A DNA stretch of 64,000 nt, from NCBI GenBank assembly GCA_010015745.1, contig ML978270.1, positions 36,287 through 100,286 of the forward strand, read 5' to 3'. A model generated the notes under the pieces. That model did not search any database. It saw only the letters and a program-made list of their open reading frames with translations, and was not told where the DNA came from. Every line of letters begins with the position of its first letter. Position 1 is the stretch's first letter. Position numbers and translations under genes: made by a program. Shown here piece after piece: positions 21,034 through 31,527 of the stretch. Origin of the DNA: Setomelanomma holmii (taxonomy: Eukaryota > Ascomycota > Dothideomycetes > Pleosporales > Phaeosphaeriaceae).

Positions 21034-23497
21034 ACATGAGATTCTTTGTAAAGCGGCGCTCCATGGCTAAATTTGGTGATGAAATGGGAGGGACTGCCTA
21101 TGCGTGGTGCAATTTAGGCATTCATCTGCCTCCTTCTGTCAAGTGTAGGAGGCAAGCTCCGGACTGTCTCATCTTTCCCGGATATGAAGCTACTCATCAC
21201 CCTTCCATCGCGGCGTGGCATGACGATAACGGAAAGATTGCGGATCCACTTTAAGGCAGCGGATTCCGCAGGAGACCGGCGATGGGAATAGACTTGCTTG
21301 TCGCCGAGGCGACGTGGGAAAGAGATCGCGAGACGAGACGAGACTCTGGTGCCCTGAGGCAACGAGCCGGATGATTATTCAGCTTAGGCCAACACTGTCT
21401 GTTGACGATCAGCTTCTTTTCCAGGCTTCGGCGAAGGCCACCATTCAACTTACGACGACACGAACCTTCTGAACCTCACAGAGTGGGCTTTTGGTAACGA
21501 TATATAAGGGACAATCTTCTCGGATGTTATTATTATACCACTTTGTCCGGTGTCACGTCATCTACAGCTTCATATCCGACTATCTTTACACAATTTAATT
21601 GGTTTGCCACGTCACATTGGGCTTTCTCAGCATAAGCACGACTTTGGAGGCGAACTGAAAGGAGCAGTTTCACGGTCTCAACAGGCGCAAAAGCATGGGT
21701 CAGACTGAGACCAGCTGGATACGATCGACACCAATCTTACCACCCAGCAAGCAATGCTGCAACACGTCGTATTGTGCCTTCGGTGTCGCATGCTTCCGTT
21801 CGTAATCGCTAGCAGTATGAGCACGACACTTTTGGGCTGTATGGTAGCGGCGGGGTAATGTCACAGCAGCAGCACGTCAGCAATCCTTATGCTCGCGGAA
21901 GCAGGGCGAGGCGGGCATTATGAAGTGCAACTGCCCACCAGGGACGGCGTCTAGAATCGCCGATACAAGTTTAGGCAACGTTATCCAAGGCCTTCCAAGC
22001 GCACGTCAAATTCCGTGGGCTCAATATTGAGGTGGATGTGTGAGGGCTCCCACTGCCGTGCCTTACGCGTGCGTTGTGTTGTTGTGAGGCCGATGGACAC
22101 GCGCGATGCAACATACCGTTACCTCAGCCAGACGCAGCCGAACACCACCAAATTACCAAACCAATAACCGCGGCTGCCAAAACTCACGATGGAAGAAAAA
22201 TTGCACGCTATCGTGTGAATCTATTGAACGGATTCCACGAACAGAAGCAAAATGGCACACTCGTCCGGCTACCGGAGCCTAGTTGCGGGAAGTGGGTCGC
22301 GCTCGTGACAGGGCACCTTGGACCCACGTGGAAAGTGGGTACGGTAAAGCCTTATGGAACCTCATATGAAGCCTTGCGGCCGAAGTGTTACCGGCTGGAG
22401 TATCCGATGGAGAAAATGAGGAGTTGCGCCGTGTGGGGTTTGATGGTACAGTCTCAACGTCGTTTTGTCGTGGTTGCACCGCAGACCCACGCCTCGAGAG
22501 CGCAGAAGCTTCTTTCTCGAGGACAGCACACACCTTCCCTATCTGGGTCTCTTCTCCGGTTACTTGCACATTACCTGCCATCGTGTACATACAGTCCGAA
22601 GAGGTCAGCGAGGTGAAAGTCGTCAAGCGAGGGCAACGCTACAGTTCTGTACGGTCTGGTATGTAGCAATCACTTTCACTATCATACTCCCCAAGTCAGG
22701 CATTTGCATATGCATCGAGGCATCGTGTAAACCTGCGACCCGCTCGACCGATGAGCATACAGGGCACAATACAGCCGGAGCCAGGTCGTAGCATCAATAA
22801 TGCAATTGTTCCATTCCACTGCGCCGTGGCTACTGTCACGTCTTGCTCCTGCTTGTCCTGCATCGTATGCATGCTCCGCACACATGCTCTGCATGCATGC
22901 AGATGGACGATCGGCATTGTGCAGCCGACATGCGTCTAGACTCGGGTCTAGTGGCTGAGGGGATCCGGTGAGGCAGATGCAATGCCATGTCAAGTTCGAG
23001 AGCGTTTGTGTGATGCTACGCAGGACTCACGGTGAAGTGGTTCGATCACTTACTGGAATGAAGGCGATCCAGGCATGTCCTCTTTCGTGTCACTGTCCTG
23101 TTTCGCATGTGCTGTGTAGCCTCCCTGATACTGTGAATCGACATCATCTGTGCAGCATGTTTGGTGAACCACATGTTTCGGGGGCGGTAACGTGAGTCTT
23201 GTGACAATGCGATGCATTGCTCTCATTCATGCCTTGCCTGATTCATACTCATAATGCAAGTAAGCTACTCAGATCGCCCGTAGGCCCTGCTATGCTTTCC
23301 TTTCCGTGCCTAACGCCCTAGAGAACTCGTTGTGATCCCCAAGTTCCCACATGCGATGTCGTTTCGTGAAAGTGTCCCAAATCTAGTCCTAGTGGATTCT
23401 AGATGCCGAAAAATGCCAAATGTCGTTGGAAAAACATGGTTGAAGAAGGGGTATAAAGCAAATGCGCTTGAGAAAAGTGCTTGACGAAGGATTTTTA
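21034..23497. other. 2.5-kb gene-free region inside the GlcNAc cluster
   Basis: It lies between the convergent 3' ends of ron1 (+) and hxk3 (-). A 180-codon frame at 22074-22616 and its antisense partners have no recognisable motifs. Visible structure: a TATATAAGG at about 21500, an imperfect nested inverted repeat at 22492-22522 (CCTCGAGA ... TCTCGAGG around a palindromic AGAAGCTTCT), and a TGCATGCATGC tract near 22885-22900. A non-coding transcript or decayed gene is possible. Confidence 0.4.
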
Positions 23498-25141
23498 TCA
23501 TTGCTGCCCTTCAAGACAGCATACGGCCACTGCAGCGCCGAAAATGGCAGACTCGTAGGCGATTTCGAGGGATATCGACTTCGGCGCTGCGCCGGATGCG
23601 GTAGTGAGCTCGTCGAGATGCGATTGACATAGCTCCTTGAAGAAGGGGTACTTCTCGATGACGGAACCGTTGCATCCGATGCTCATGTGCTCGGCAAGCA
23701 TGGGCGTCAAGCCTTCAGACTTTGTTCGCAGCGCCCACAAAGCGTGGATGCCAATTGCAAGAAATGCGGCGGCGCGGTGAGAAACGAGCTGCGAGACTTG
23801 ACGGACGAAATGGATGTCGTTGTATGTTGGTGGCTTGCTGAGTGGGTGCTTTTGTTGAAACAATGCCGTGGCGTTGGTGTAGTGCTTCGAATTGTCCATC
23901 TCCATGGCTGCAATGGTGCCAGTGTCCAACGTGTATGGCTCCGAAAGCTTCTCGGGCATCTCACCGCTGAACAGACCAGCTGTTTGCACGGCTTCTACGA
24001 TGATCAATCGCACGATCTCCCCCAGGTAGCGGCCGCTGATCATGTGCTCAAACGGTTGAAAGTCCGGTCGCACGTGCGTTTCATTTAGATGGTCATCCCA
24101 TCGGGTGGTGGGAAAGACATTCTTGCCAAACATGCTGCACTCGGTGTTGACGAGTACATGCGTGGCCTCGTCTAACCATGTCTGAGGATAACCCTTGTAT
24201 TTGGTAGTCGCAAGTGATGAAACAGGCAGGTGCACTGAGATATTGAATCCAGTTCCCAGGATGACAGCAAAGCGTGTCGACGGGTCTTCATAAGCACGTG
24301 ATAATAATGTCGCAGACGAGTCGTTGACGATGGAGTCCATGTGCACTGGTAAGTTCTGGCACATTGTTAGTGCCTGACTAGTGCTTGGTTCGTGCCGGTC
24401 AAAGCTTACCCTCTTCCTGCATGGCGTCATGATCAGCTCGCTCAGGTCTTGCCCGAGCACGCCTTCAGTTGCGCGAAACCCTTTGCCCATATCGAGCAAG
24501 TTGGCGCTGCGAGATGATGTTTGTCTATGCCGCTGTCAGCTGTTGAACCATACGTATGGTACATGCACACACTCTACAGGGAATGACCATGCCAAGCCCA
24601 TCGGGAAGCTCTTGGTGCCATTGACCTTTAACTTAGGATCTGCAAGCGCCAGCTGAATCTTCTCCGCCATCCAGTCAAAGAAATCCGTGCCACTTCTCTG
24701 CCGGACCTTTTCGTCGATCTTGAAACTCTTCATGGTAACGATGCGCATGTGCTTGGCGTCAGGCTGCTTCCCGTTCAACTCCACCAACGCAATGCGGAAC
24801 GTTGATCCACCAACATCGAGTGCAAGATATGTCCCTTTCTCGCGGCCAGATGGGAGCTTGTGGTTGTAGGATGGCAGCATGCAAATGTCGCTGGCCTGTA
24901 GTTTGGGGGCGAATTGTTCCTGTAATTGAGCGGATATCTGTTGGAGCCTAGCAGGCTCGAGTGGCGCTTCCAGCAGGCGCTGAATCTCGCGCAAGAGGTC
25001 GTCCATGGTTCGATCGTATGTTCGAAGTGCATCTCGCATGCGTCGTCGTGATGATAGCGATGGGAGCACAGAGTGAATAAGTGATGGTAACATGGCGATC
25101 CGTTCCAGAGCCGCAATCAGGCTCTGCCAGAAGTCGAACAT
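23498..25141 (-). CDS. hxk3: Divergent hexokinase, probable GlcNAc kinase of the cluster
   Basis: Three exons, 25141-24573, 24524-24410 and 24355-23498 (introns of 48 and 54 bp; the second is in frame without a stop), give 513 aa. Splicing yields GLAWSFPVEQTSSRSANLLDMGKGF, the hexokinase sugar-binding segment. The phosphate-1 motif is LALDVGGSTFRIALVEL (usual hexokinases have LGGTNFR). IVNDSSATLLSRAYEDP holds the catalytic Asp; ILGTGFNISVHL and GCNGSVIEKYPFF follow. The N-terminus (MFDFWQSLIAALERI...) is hydrophobic or amphipathic and could touch a membrane. The frame is open up to 25312, so an earlier start is possible; I chose 25141 because the upstream residues are low-complexity. The expected role is GlcNAc to GlcNAc-6-P; in other fungi the cluster hexokinase has this job. 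Confidence 0.86.
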
Positions 25142-27011
25142 GGGCCTTTTGTACCAGCAACGATTGGTGTTGGTTGACGTCGAACGGCGAGGGTCACAAT
25201 TCCCGTCAGACTCCGGGATGAGGGTGACGCGACGGCTTTTGAAGCGTTTCAGCAGCAGGGAGGGCATGGAGGGGCACAGGTTTGTGTGATGGACGGTGAC
25301 AGCGGGGGCCAAGTCTTAGGGTGAATGCCGTTTGCAGGAGTTATATCAAACTGGTAGAGACCAACAAGATCGCCCAGGCCCGTGGATTGCAATGCACGGA
25401 AGATTCAAGGCGGGCCGGGAGCATGAGCAGACCGATGTCGCAAACGGCTCTTAAGCATGGTTGTACGGCTTGTCAGAGCATTAGAAGAGGTTGTATCCGC
25501 TAGAAGACGTAGCAGGAAATGCTCCGGCGACTGGCCGCTGAGGCACGGCAGACAGGGCACGTAAGGGTGGCTGCGGGGATCAACGGGGAAATCGCCGCAG
25601 CGAGAAGAGCCGAGCAGGCGTAAGGCCGTGGCAGGTATGAGCACTCGCCAGCGTGTCACTGGCGCCAGGCACGCAGCGATAGGAGTGCAGGCGAGCGCAG
25701 GGCGTCATGGCGAGCACTGGTGGGGTCTCTTGGGGATGTTTCTTGACGGTCATGCTACCGTTACGTCGGCGTGGGTGGCTAGAGCGCGTTGGGAGCGCGC
25801 ACCAAGCCGTAAGCGGGCGTGATGGGGAGGCCAGTGGAGGATGCCGCTGCGGATGTGATTCAACCAAATTACAGGCATTATACGGCAGTGGCGATCATCG
25901 AAGACTGCTGTCCACACCGCGCGAGGAGTGCAACCGCAATTCGATCGACCGCAACGTTGAAACAGAGAGATGCACGGCGGACGGGAGGGGCACGTGCCCT
26001 TCGCCCACGCTGCGCCAAGTTCAGATCTTTGCACCAGATTGGGCTTAATCCGAGCCTCTTTCAACCTCCATGGAACATTGCTTAAGACCACTGGGGGACT
26101 CTACCTGAAAAGATCGCTGACAGTCTGCGTGGCCTACGCCCTCGATGCTGCCCCTGACCGAGTAAGATCGATACCACGCATCTTGCGCTGACAGACATCT
26201 ACCCCGCGCGAGTGTAACCATCCAAGCTCCCTCGTGGCCGTGAAAATGCTTGATTTAGACCCAAGGACTCGAGGGCGGCAACCGCTCGCTGGAACATCGC
26301 GTTTCGTCTCGTGTGCGGCGGGAACGAGCAAGAAGAGACATGTCACTCACGTTACCATCACCATCAGCGGCAAAGTGCGGGAACAGTCCAGACGCGGCGA
26401 TAAGCGGCCAGGGATGTTGTTGAGTGTCGAATTGATACGAGGTGCGGGTGCAAGTACTACCATAATCTTGCCTCGGAGGTGACCCTCATGGAGAGCGATT
26501 GGCTCCACCAAAGGAAACAAGATATCGAGATCCATTGACTGGAGTTCGGATGCCCGGGAGTAGTGTCTAGGATCTGTAGGAGCTAGGTTCATGAAGATCG
26601 CTGCCAGGGGTTTGATACCAGAGCAGTATGCCAGCATGGCACTGTGCGACCTCACGAACCTGTGGGTAGTGAGCATTCACGAGCGAGCACGCAAAATGAT
26701 CAGTCTTTGAAGTTGATCGATTAATCGTCATACTTTGCCATTGCTCTGTTACACCACCAGTAGTTCGACCAGACGCCAAACGCTCCAGTGCTATGCAAGT
26801 AATGATCGCGATTCGAGATATCATGCAGAGACCTGGGACAGCTCCCCACAACGCGAGCTTCTAAAACCAGGCATCGTGACTCTGCGAACAGAGATACAAG
26901 CAATGTGACAACAGACCAATTGAGAGAAGGTATCATGAGCCCCCCTGCGACAATGCACCGTCCCCAGATCGCCAAATAATATCAGTCGTTAAATGGTCGT
27001 AAATTCAAGGC
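25142..27011. other. 1.9-kb region between hxk3 and ngt1
   Basis: It holds the hxk3 promoter (leftward gene) and the 3' flank of ngt1. It is GC-rich around 25500-26000, where many short overlapping frames occur on both strands, none protein-like. A GTTTGTGTGATG at 25280-25291, also present at 23004-23015, resembles a weak Ndt80-type site in reverse. Confidence 0.4.
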
Positions 27012-28591
27012 TTAAACCTTCACCTCCTCACCCCCAGCAGTAGTAACATGTGCCTTGGGTGCAACCTCGGCAATGGTCTCGTCTGTGAATGCAACGTCCT
27101 TCTCGAGCGAAACCGTGTCCTCAACCTTCCAGAGGATGACGGGAAGTGCGACAAGCAGACTGCCAGCGAGAAGACCCCAGTTCGACGCAAACATGGTCAT
27201 GTATGGGATCTTGGTGTCGTCTAGACGCCAAGTGATTGCTCCCCCAGCGGATTGGATACCCTTGTAGAAACCAGCAAAGTTGGCAAGTTTGCGGCCGTTG
27301 TTGGTCAGAGCACCCATGAACCAGTAAACACATGTCTGCCACGCAGCGTCGGAGAAACCGTAGAACATGTAGAGAACGAAGGGACCTCCATAGCCAGCGT
27401 CTGACCAGTCCTTCTTTGCGTTGTTCTTGTCCTCGGCCCAGGCACGATCGTATGTCTTCTGGAACATGTAGCCACAACCCCAAATGATCATAATAGTAGA
27501 GAAAAGAGCTCCCCAGGCGGCCTTGGCACGGGATGTTCGGCGAACACCCTTGAAGTCGAGGGCAAAGCCAAAAATGTAAGCGCCGACAATCTGCATGATG
27601 TAGTAGACAACGCCGTTCAGAGCACGAGTGCGGGTGTTGAAGTAGGCGGCGTTGATTTCAGTGAAATGGTAGGTATAGAACCAGTTGGACGCGAGGAACA
27701 TTGGGAACAGGAGAATGACGTAAGGGTCGGTGAAGAAAGTCTGCCACAGACCGACAATCTCAGACTTCCACGAGGGGTGCTTCATGACGATGACCTTGGA
27801 TCCATCAGATCGGATCACGTCCCTCGCATCAACGAGCGTCCAGGCAAGGCAAGCACCGATCAATGTCAGGACGAGGAAACCCACGTATGTGCCATCGTTG
27901 ACAGATGCAGCAGTCGTGGTGTGGATGTTCTGGCCAAGAGGAATCTGATCGCATTAGCATTGCAAATCCAAAAAATGCGCACCGTAGCACAAAGGAGCGC
28001 GTGACCTACCAAACTACCAATCACAGCGCCCAAGTTGAAGATCATCCAGAACCAGGAGATGTACCGACCCTTGGACTCTTCTGGCGGGTAAGACATCATG
28101 ATGGCTCCCTGCGCGCACCACAGCAGACCAGCACACACACCGAGCAGCGCACCAGCAAAGGTGGTGAAGCCTAGATTCTGCGTGTGGTTGTAGCTCAGGT
28201 ATGACGCCACATAGACGGAGTAGCCAATACCGCCGAAGGACAAAGCCGTCCGGATGCCGAGCTTATTGGTGAAGGTTCCGGCGAAGAAGCCAATGACAGC
28301 AAAAGTCGAGTACAAAGCCGTGTTTGCACGGTTGTTTGCGGTCGGATCGAGTTGGCCTCCACCGCCCATGCCGTTGAGCGCATTAAACATACCCGGGCAC
28401 ATGAAGCAGACGAAGGAGACAATGACGAGCTGAATCGGTGGCGAAGCAAACCATGGCAAAGTGTAGCCGAGAATCTTCACGCGCTTATACTTCCACGAGT
28501 TGGGAAGCTCAAGCGTATTGCTGTCCGTGATTGAATGATCGGTGGAGCTGACATCGTGGCCGGGAAGAAGGCCCTTTTCGTTGGTCGACAT
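27012..28591 (-). CDS. ngt1: MFS (UNC-93-like) transporter, probable GlcNAc permease
   Basis: Exons 28591-28010 and 27944-27012 with a 65-bp intron (GTAGGT...GCTAAT...CAG) give 504 aa; the ATG at 28591 starts a short hydrophilic N-terminus before the first membrane span. About 12 hydrophobic segments are visible (VIVSFVCFMCPGMFNAL, FAVIGFFAGTFTNKLGIRTAL, AGALLGVCAGLLWCAQGAIMM, WFWMIFNLGAVIGSLI, VGFLVLTLIGACLAW, and the C-terminal half). GLLWCAQGAIMMSYPPEESKGRY is characteristic of the UNC-93/DUF895-like branch of the major facilitator superfamily. Its position between hxk3 and dam1 points to GlcNAc uptake, as for Ngt1 in Candida and Trichoderma. Substrate is inferred from context; transport of another sugar is possible. 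Confidence 0.82.
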
Positions 28592-29826
28592 TTTCGAGGT
28601 TGTGGTGGAGAGGTCGGCGCAAGTGCGCGAAGGGTGCTTCAATCTGAAGTGAAGTACAAAGTGAGGGACCGATGACGGAAGGCAAGGTGCCGAGCTCGAT
28701 AAGATATACCAAAGGCTGCGATCGCTCAGGCCACGGACCGTGCGATAGTCACCTATATTTAAAGTGTGGTTTGACACCGTCGTGAAAGCGAGGGGCAGCT
28801 CCATTTTAAGCATCTGACAGCTAGGGTCTGCTCATGGTCCATTCACAGTCAATCTCCTTGGGCTATCCGTATTGGGCCAAACGCGGCAGGCGTTAGCACG
28901 CGACACCCTTGGCCTGGGATGATAATGAAAGTCAAGCCTCAAAGTTGCAGCAGTCGAGGATTCGCTGGCAGCGCGAACGCCCCAGCAAGCAAGCTCCCGT
29001 ACTGGCGGCCCCAGGCTGTAACACCATGAAACCCCTGGCTCAGCGCAGTTGGCGCAGTTGCTGCAGGCCATCGGGAGGCGTTCTCGCGGGAGGCAGCTCG
29101 ACGCTCGAAGCGGGGACAGTGAAGGCCTGCTTATCGGGCTGCTGGGATCCATAGCGGTTTCTGGGTCGCTGTTGGCTGCTGAGTCGCGGTTCCGGCACCT
29201 GATGGCGAGCTAGAAGTCCCCGGCGCAGCCACAATTACAACGCTCTCCGCTTGCCACTTGGCCTGCCTTGCCAGAGAATGTAACCTCAACATCACCGTCT
29301 CTACCAAACCGCCCGCCTTATCGTAACTTCCAGTATCGTGATGATGCGCCAGTCCACGATTGCTTCCTACCGCGGCTGGCTTCGGGCCATGCTCGAGCAG
29401 TATCAGCATCCCCGTCGGATGTGATAGCAGAATTCATCGCAAGTGCTCTGGTAGTATGGCAGCACACGCTGCAGATAGACGCGTTGTACTACCACGTTCA
29501 CATTGCTCTGCATTGCACCGTCTTGTCGCCGTGTGACCCACCATGAGCGCAACGCGAAGATTTCGGGGCAGAGGTTGGTCGCCATCGTTGTGTGGTTTGC
29601 AACCGACTATTCGCATCCGGCAACCCTCGCCACTCTCACCTCCTGACAAAGAAACCTAGGTGACGAAAGTGCTTGTAGCATCACGCTGCCCCGCAAGATG
29701 TGACGTGAAGGCCCGTTTTCGTGTCTCTCAAATATCCTCACTCATCTGCTCAGTGCTCAGAGCTGAGAGCTACCGAAATCAATACCTCACAGCTCACCCG
29801 AAGCATATCGCAGGCCTGCCTCCATC
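28592..29826. other. Divergent promoter region of ngt1 and dam1
   Basis: This 1.2-kb spacer lies between the divergent transporter and deaminase genes, again a candidate site for joint regulation. Short frames on both strands (for example near 28909 and 29268) have no family features. Confidence 0.4.
28754..28763 (-). promoter_or_regulatory. TATA-like element upstream of ngt1
   Basis: On the minus strand the sequence reads TTTAAATATA, about 165 bp before the ngt1 ATG. It is a candidate core promoter element only. Confidence 0.25.
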
Positions 29827-31162
29827 ATGTACGCACATGCAATGCTCCTACAGCATACCGCAGCACGCTTACCGCATGCAGGCGTCTCATCATCAGGGAC
29901 CACCCTCAGGCTGCGTCCAAGTACATTGCCGACTATGTCATTGGTGCACAACCTCCACTCCCTTGCAAAGGGGACACACTCAGCTAACGGTCTTACATAG
30001 AACGCATCAAAGCCTTCAACCCTACGGCGCAGAAGCCTTTTGTCCTGGGTCTGCCCACTGGAAGCAGCCCCGTCTTGATTTATCAACATCTTGTTCAGCG
30101 CCACAAGGCTGGCGAAATCTCCTTCCGCAATGTGGTTACTTTCAATATGGTAAGGATCCTGATCCTGCACGTTCGCCGCACCCTTGCCTCCAGGCGTAAC
30201 ACAGCAGCATGTCACTGCTTGGATGCTGACCCGATCAGGACGAGTACGTGGGGATCCCGCGAGACCACCCAGAAAGCTACCACAGCTTCATGTACAAGCA
30301 CTTCTTCTCCCACGTCGACATTATCCCAGGAAACATAAACATCCTCAATGGCAATGCATCCGATCTTGAGGAAGAATGCCTGAAGTATGAAGAGAAGATT
30401 CAACAAGCTGGTGGCATCGAGCTATTCCTGGGCGGTATCGGGCCTGACGGGCACATTGCATTCAATGAACCAGGTTCCAGCCTGAAGTCTCGTACACGTG
30501 TAAAGACCCTTGCCTACGACACAATTCTCGCCAACTCGAGGTTCTTTGGCAACAATTTGGACTCAGTGCCCAAGATGGCCCTCACTGTGGGCGTTCAAAC
30601 AGTCCTGGATGTAAGTACACCGCGCTATTGCACCCTTGCAGTTGTCTTATGGCCCCTAGGCGCGCGAAGTTGTCATCATTATCACTGGCGCGCACAAAGC
30701 TCTGGCCTTGCAGAGGTGCATTGAAGGCGGTGTGAATCACATGTGGACACTGTCCTGCCTTCAGTTACACCCACACCCAATGATTGTCGTGGATGAGGAT
30801 GCCACACTGGAGCTGCAGGTCAAGACTGTCAAGGTACGTCCCCAGCCACTTTTGAGAAGTCTATCACTGACACCTGGAAGTACTTCAAGAGCATCGAAAT
30901 GGTAGGCAACGAACTCGGGTTCCGACAAAAACTGCCTCGCAAGCGCGACTCGCTCGTCGATGAAGTCACGTCGTTGACCCCACAAATCCAGAGCAACGGT
31001 ATCAAACTAACCGTGCCGCAATTCGACATGTCCCGCTCTGCTAGTCCCGCGCTGGAGCCAATGAGCGCACGACTATCTGACGAGGAGCCCAGAACGTTTA
31101 TACCCATGGACGAGCTCGAGGACTCGCCTACAACACGCATGAGTGCGCGTGTCTTTGGTTGA
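29827..31162 (+). CDS. dam1: Glucosamine-6-phosphate deaminase/isomerase (NagB)
   Basis: Six exons: 29827-29828, 29882-29943, 30001-30149, 30239-30610, 30660-30833 and 30881-31162, giving 346 aa. The start codon itself is split: AT at 29827-29828 is joined to G at 29882 (53-bp intron GTACGC...GCAG), giving MRLIIRDHPQAASKYIADYV, the normal N-terminus of the family. Later joins give FVLGLPTGSSPVLIYQHL, VVTFNMDEYVGIPRDHPESY, GGIGPDGHIAFNEPGSSL and ITGAHKALALQRCIEGGVNHMW, covering the substrate-binding loop and the catalytic Asp and His motifs. The C-terminal ~60 residues extend beyond the bacterial enzyme, as in other fungi. It converts glucosamine-6-P to fructose-6-P and ammonia, the last step of GlcNAc catabolism. 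Without the first splice the same ATG reads out of frame. Confidence 0.95.
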
Positions 31163-31397
31163 GCTTGTGCATGACGAAGCTCGGGAGCGGAATAGAGCAG
31201 GCGCTCTTCCAGATTGATACTAGATTTCCTTCCTTGGTAGGAACGCACTCGTTTTCAGAAAGTGGATGGATCCTAAATAGATTGATCGAGTATCCTTGTG
31301 AATGCGGGGTATTGTACGAGTTTCGAGTGAACGATTTGATGAGACCATGACCTGATAGACGTATGAAGGGTTTATTATCAGCCCACTAGATGCACTA

Positions 31398-31464
31398 ACG
31401 TACCTCACAAGCGAGCCGGCACTACAAGCGAACCGGCACTCTATGCCAAGACCACACCAAAACC
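31398..31464 (+). repeat. Left terminal inverted repeat of the transposon
   Basis: A 67-bp repeat matching the right end in inverse orientation with only two mismatches by eye. It contains two tandem copies of a 17-bp unit, CAAGCGARCCGGCACTM, at 31408-31424 and 31425-31441, a plausible pair of transposase-binding sites. Confidence 0.92.
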
Positions 31465-31527
31465 TACTCTTGCACACAGTAGAAACGCACCTCAACGGTT
31501 CTCTACGATACTGCGCAGTAATCTATA

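Noticed and set aside
22492..22522. Nested inverted repeat as a possible small transposon or terminator
   Set aside because: Arms are only 8 and 5 bp with a one-base mismatch in spacing; no target duplication or related copy in the window. Mentioned only as structure in the gap.
22074..22616. 180-codon frame in the 2.5-kb gap, with an antisense 115-codon frame
   Set aside because: Start codon doubtful, no recognisable domain, and equal openness on both strands suggests chance.
23004..25291. GTTTGTGTGATG at 23004 and 25280 as Ndt80-type (CRCAAAW) sites near hxk3
   Set aside because: The reverse complement gives CACACAAAC, which misses the final A/T of the consensus, and two copies in this length are not convincing.
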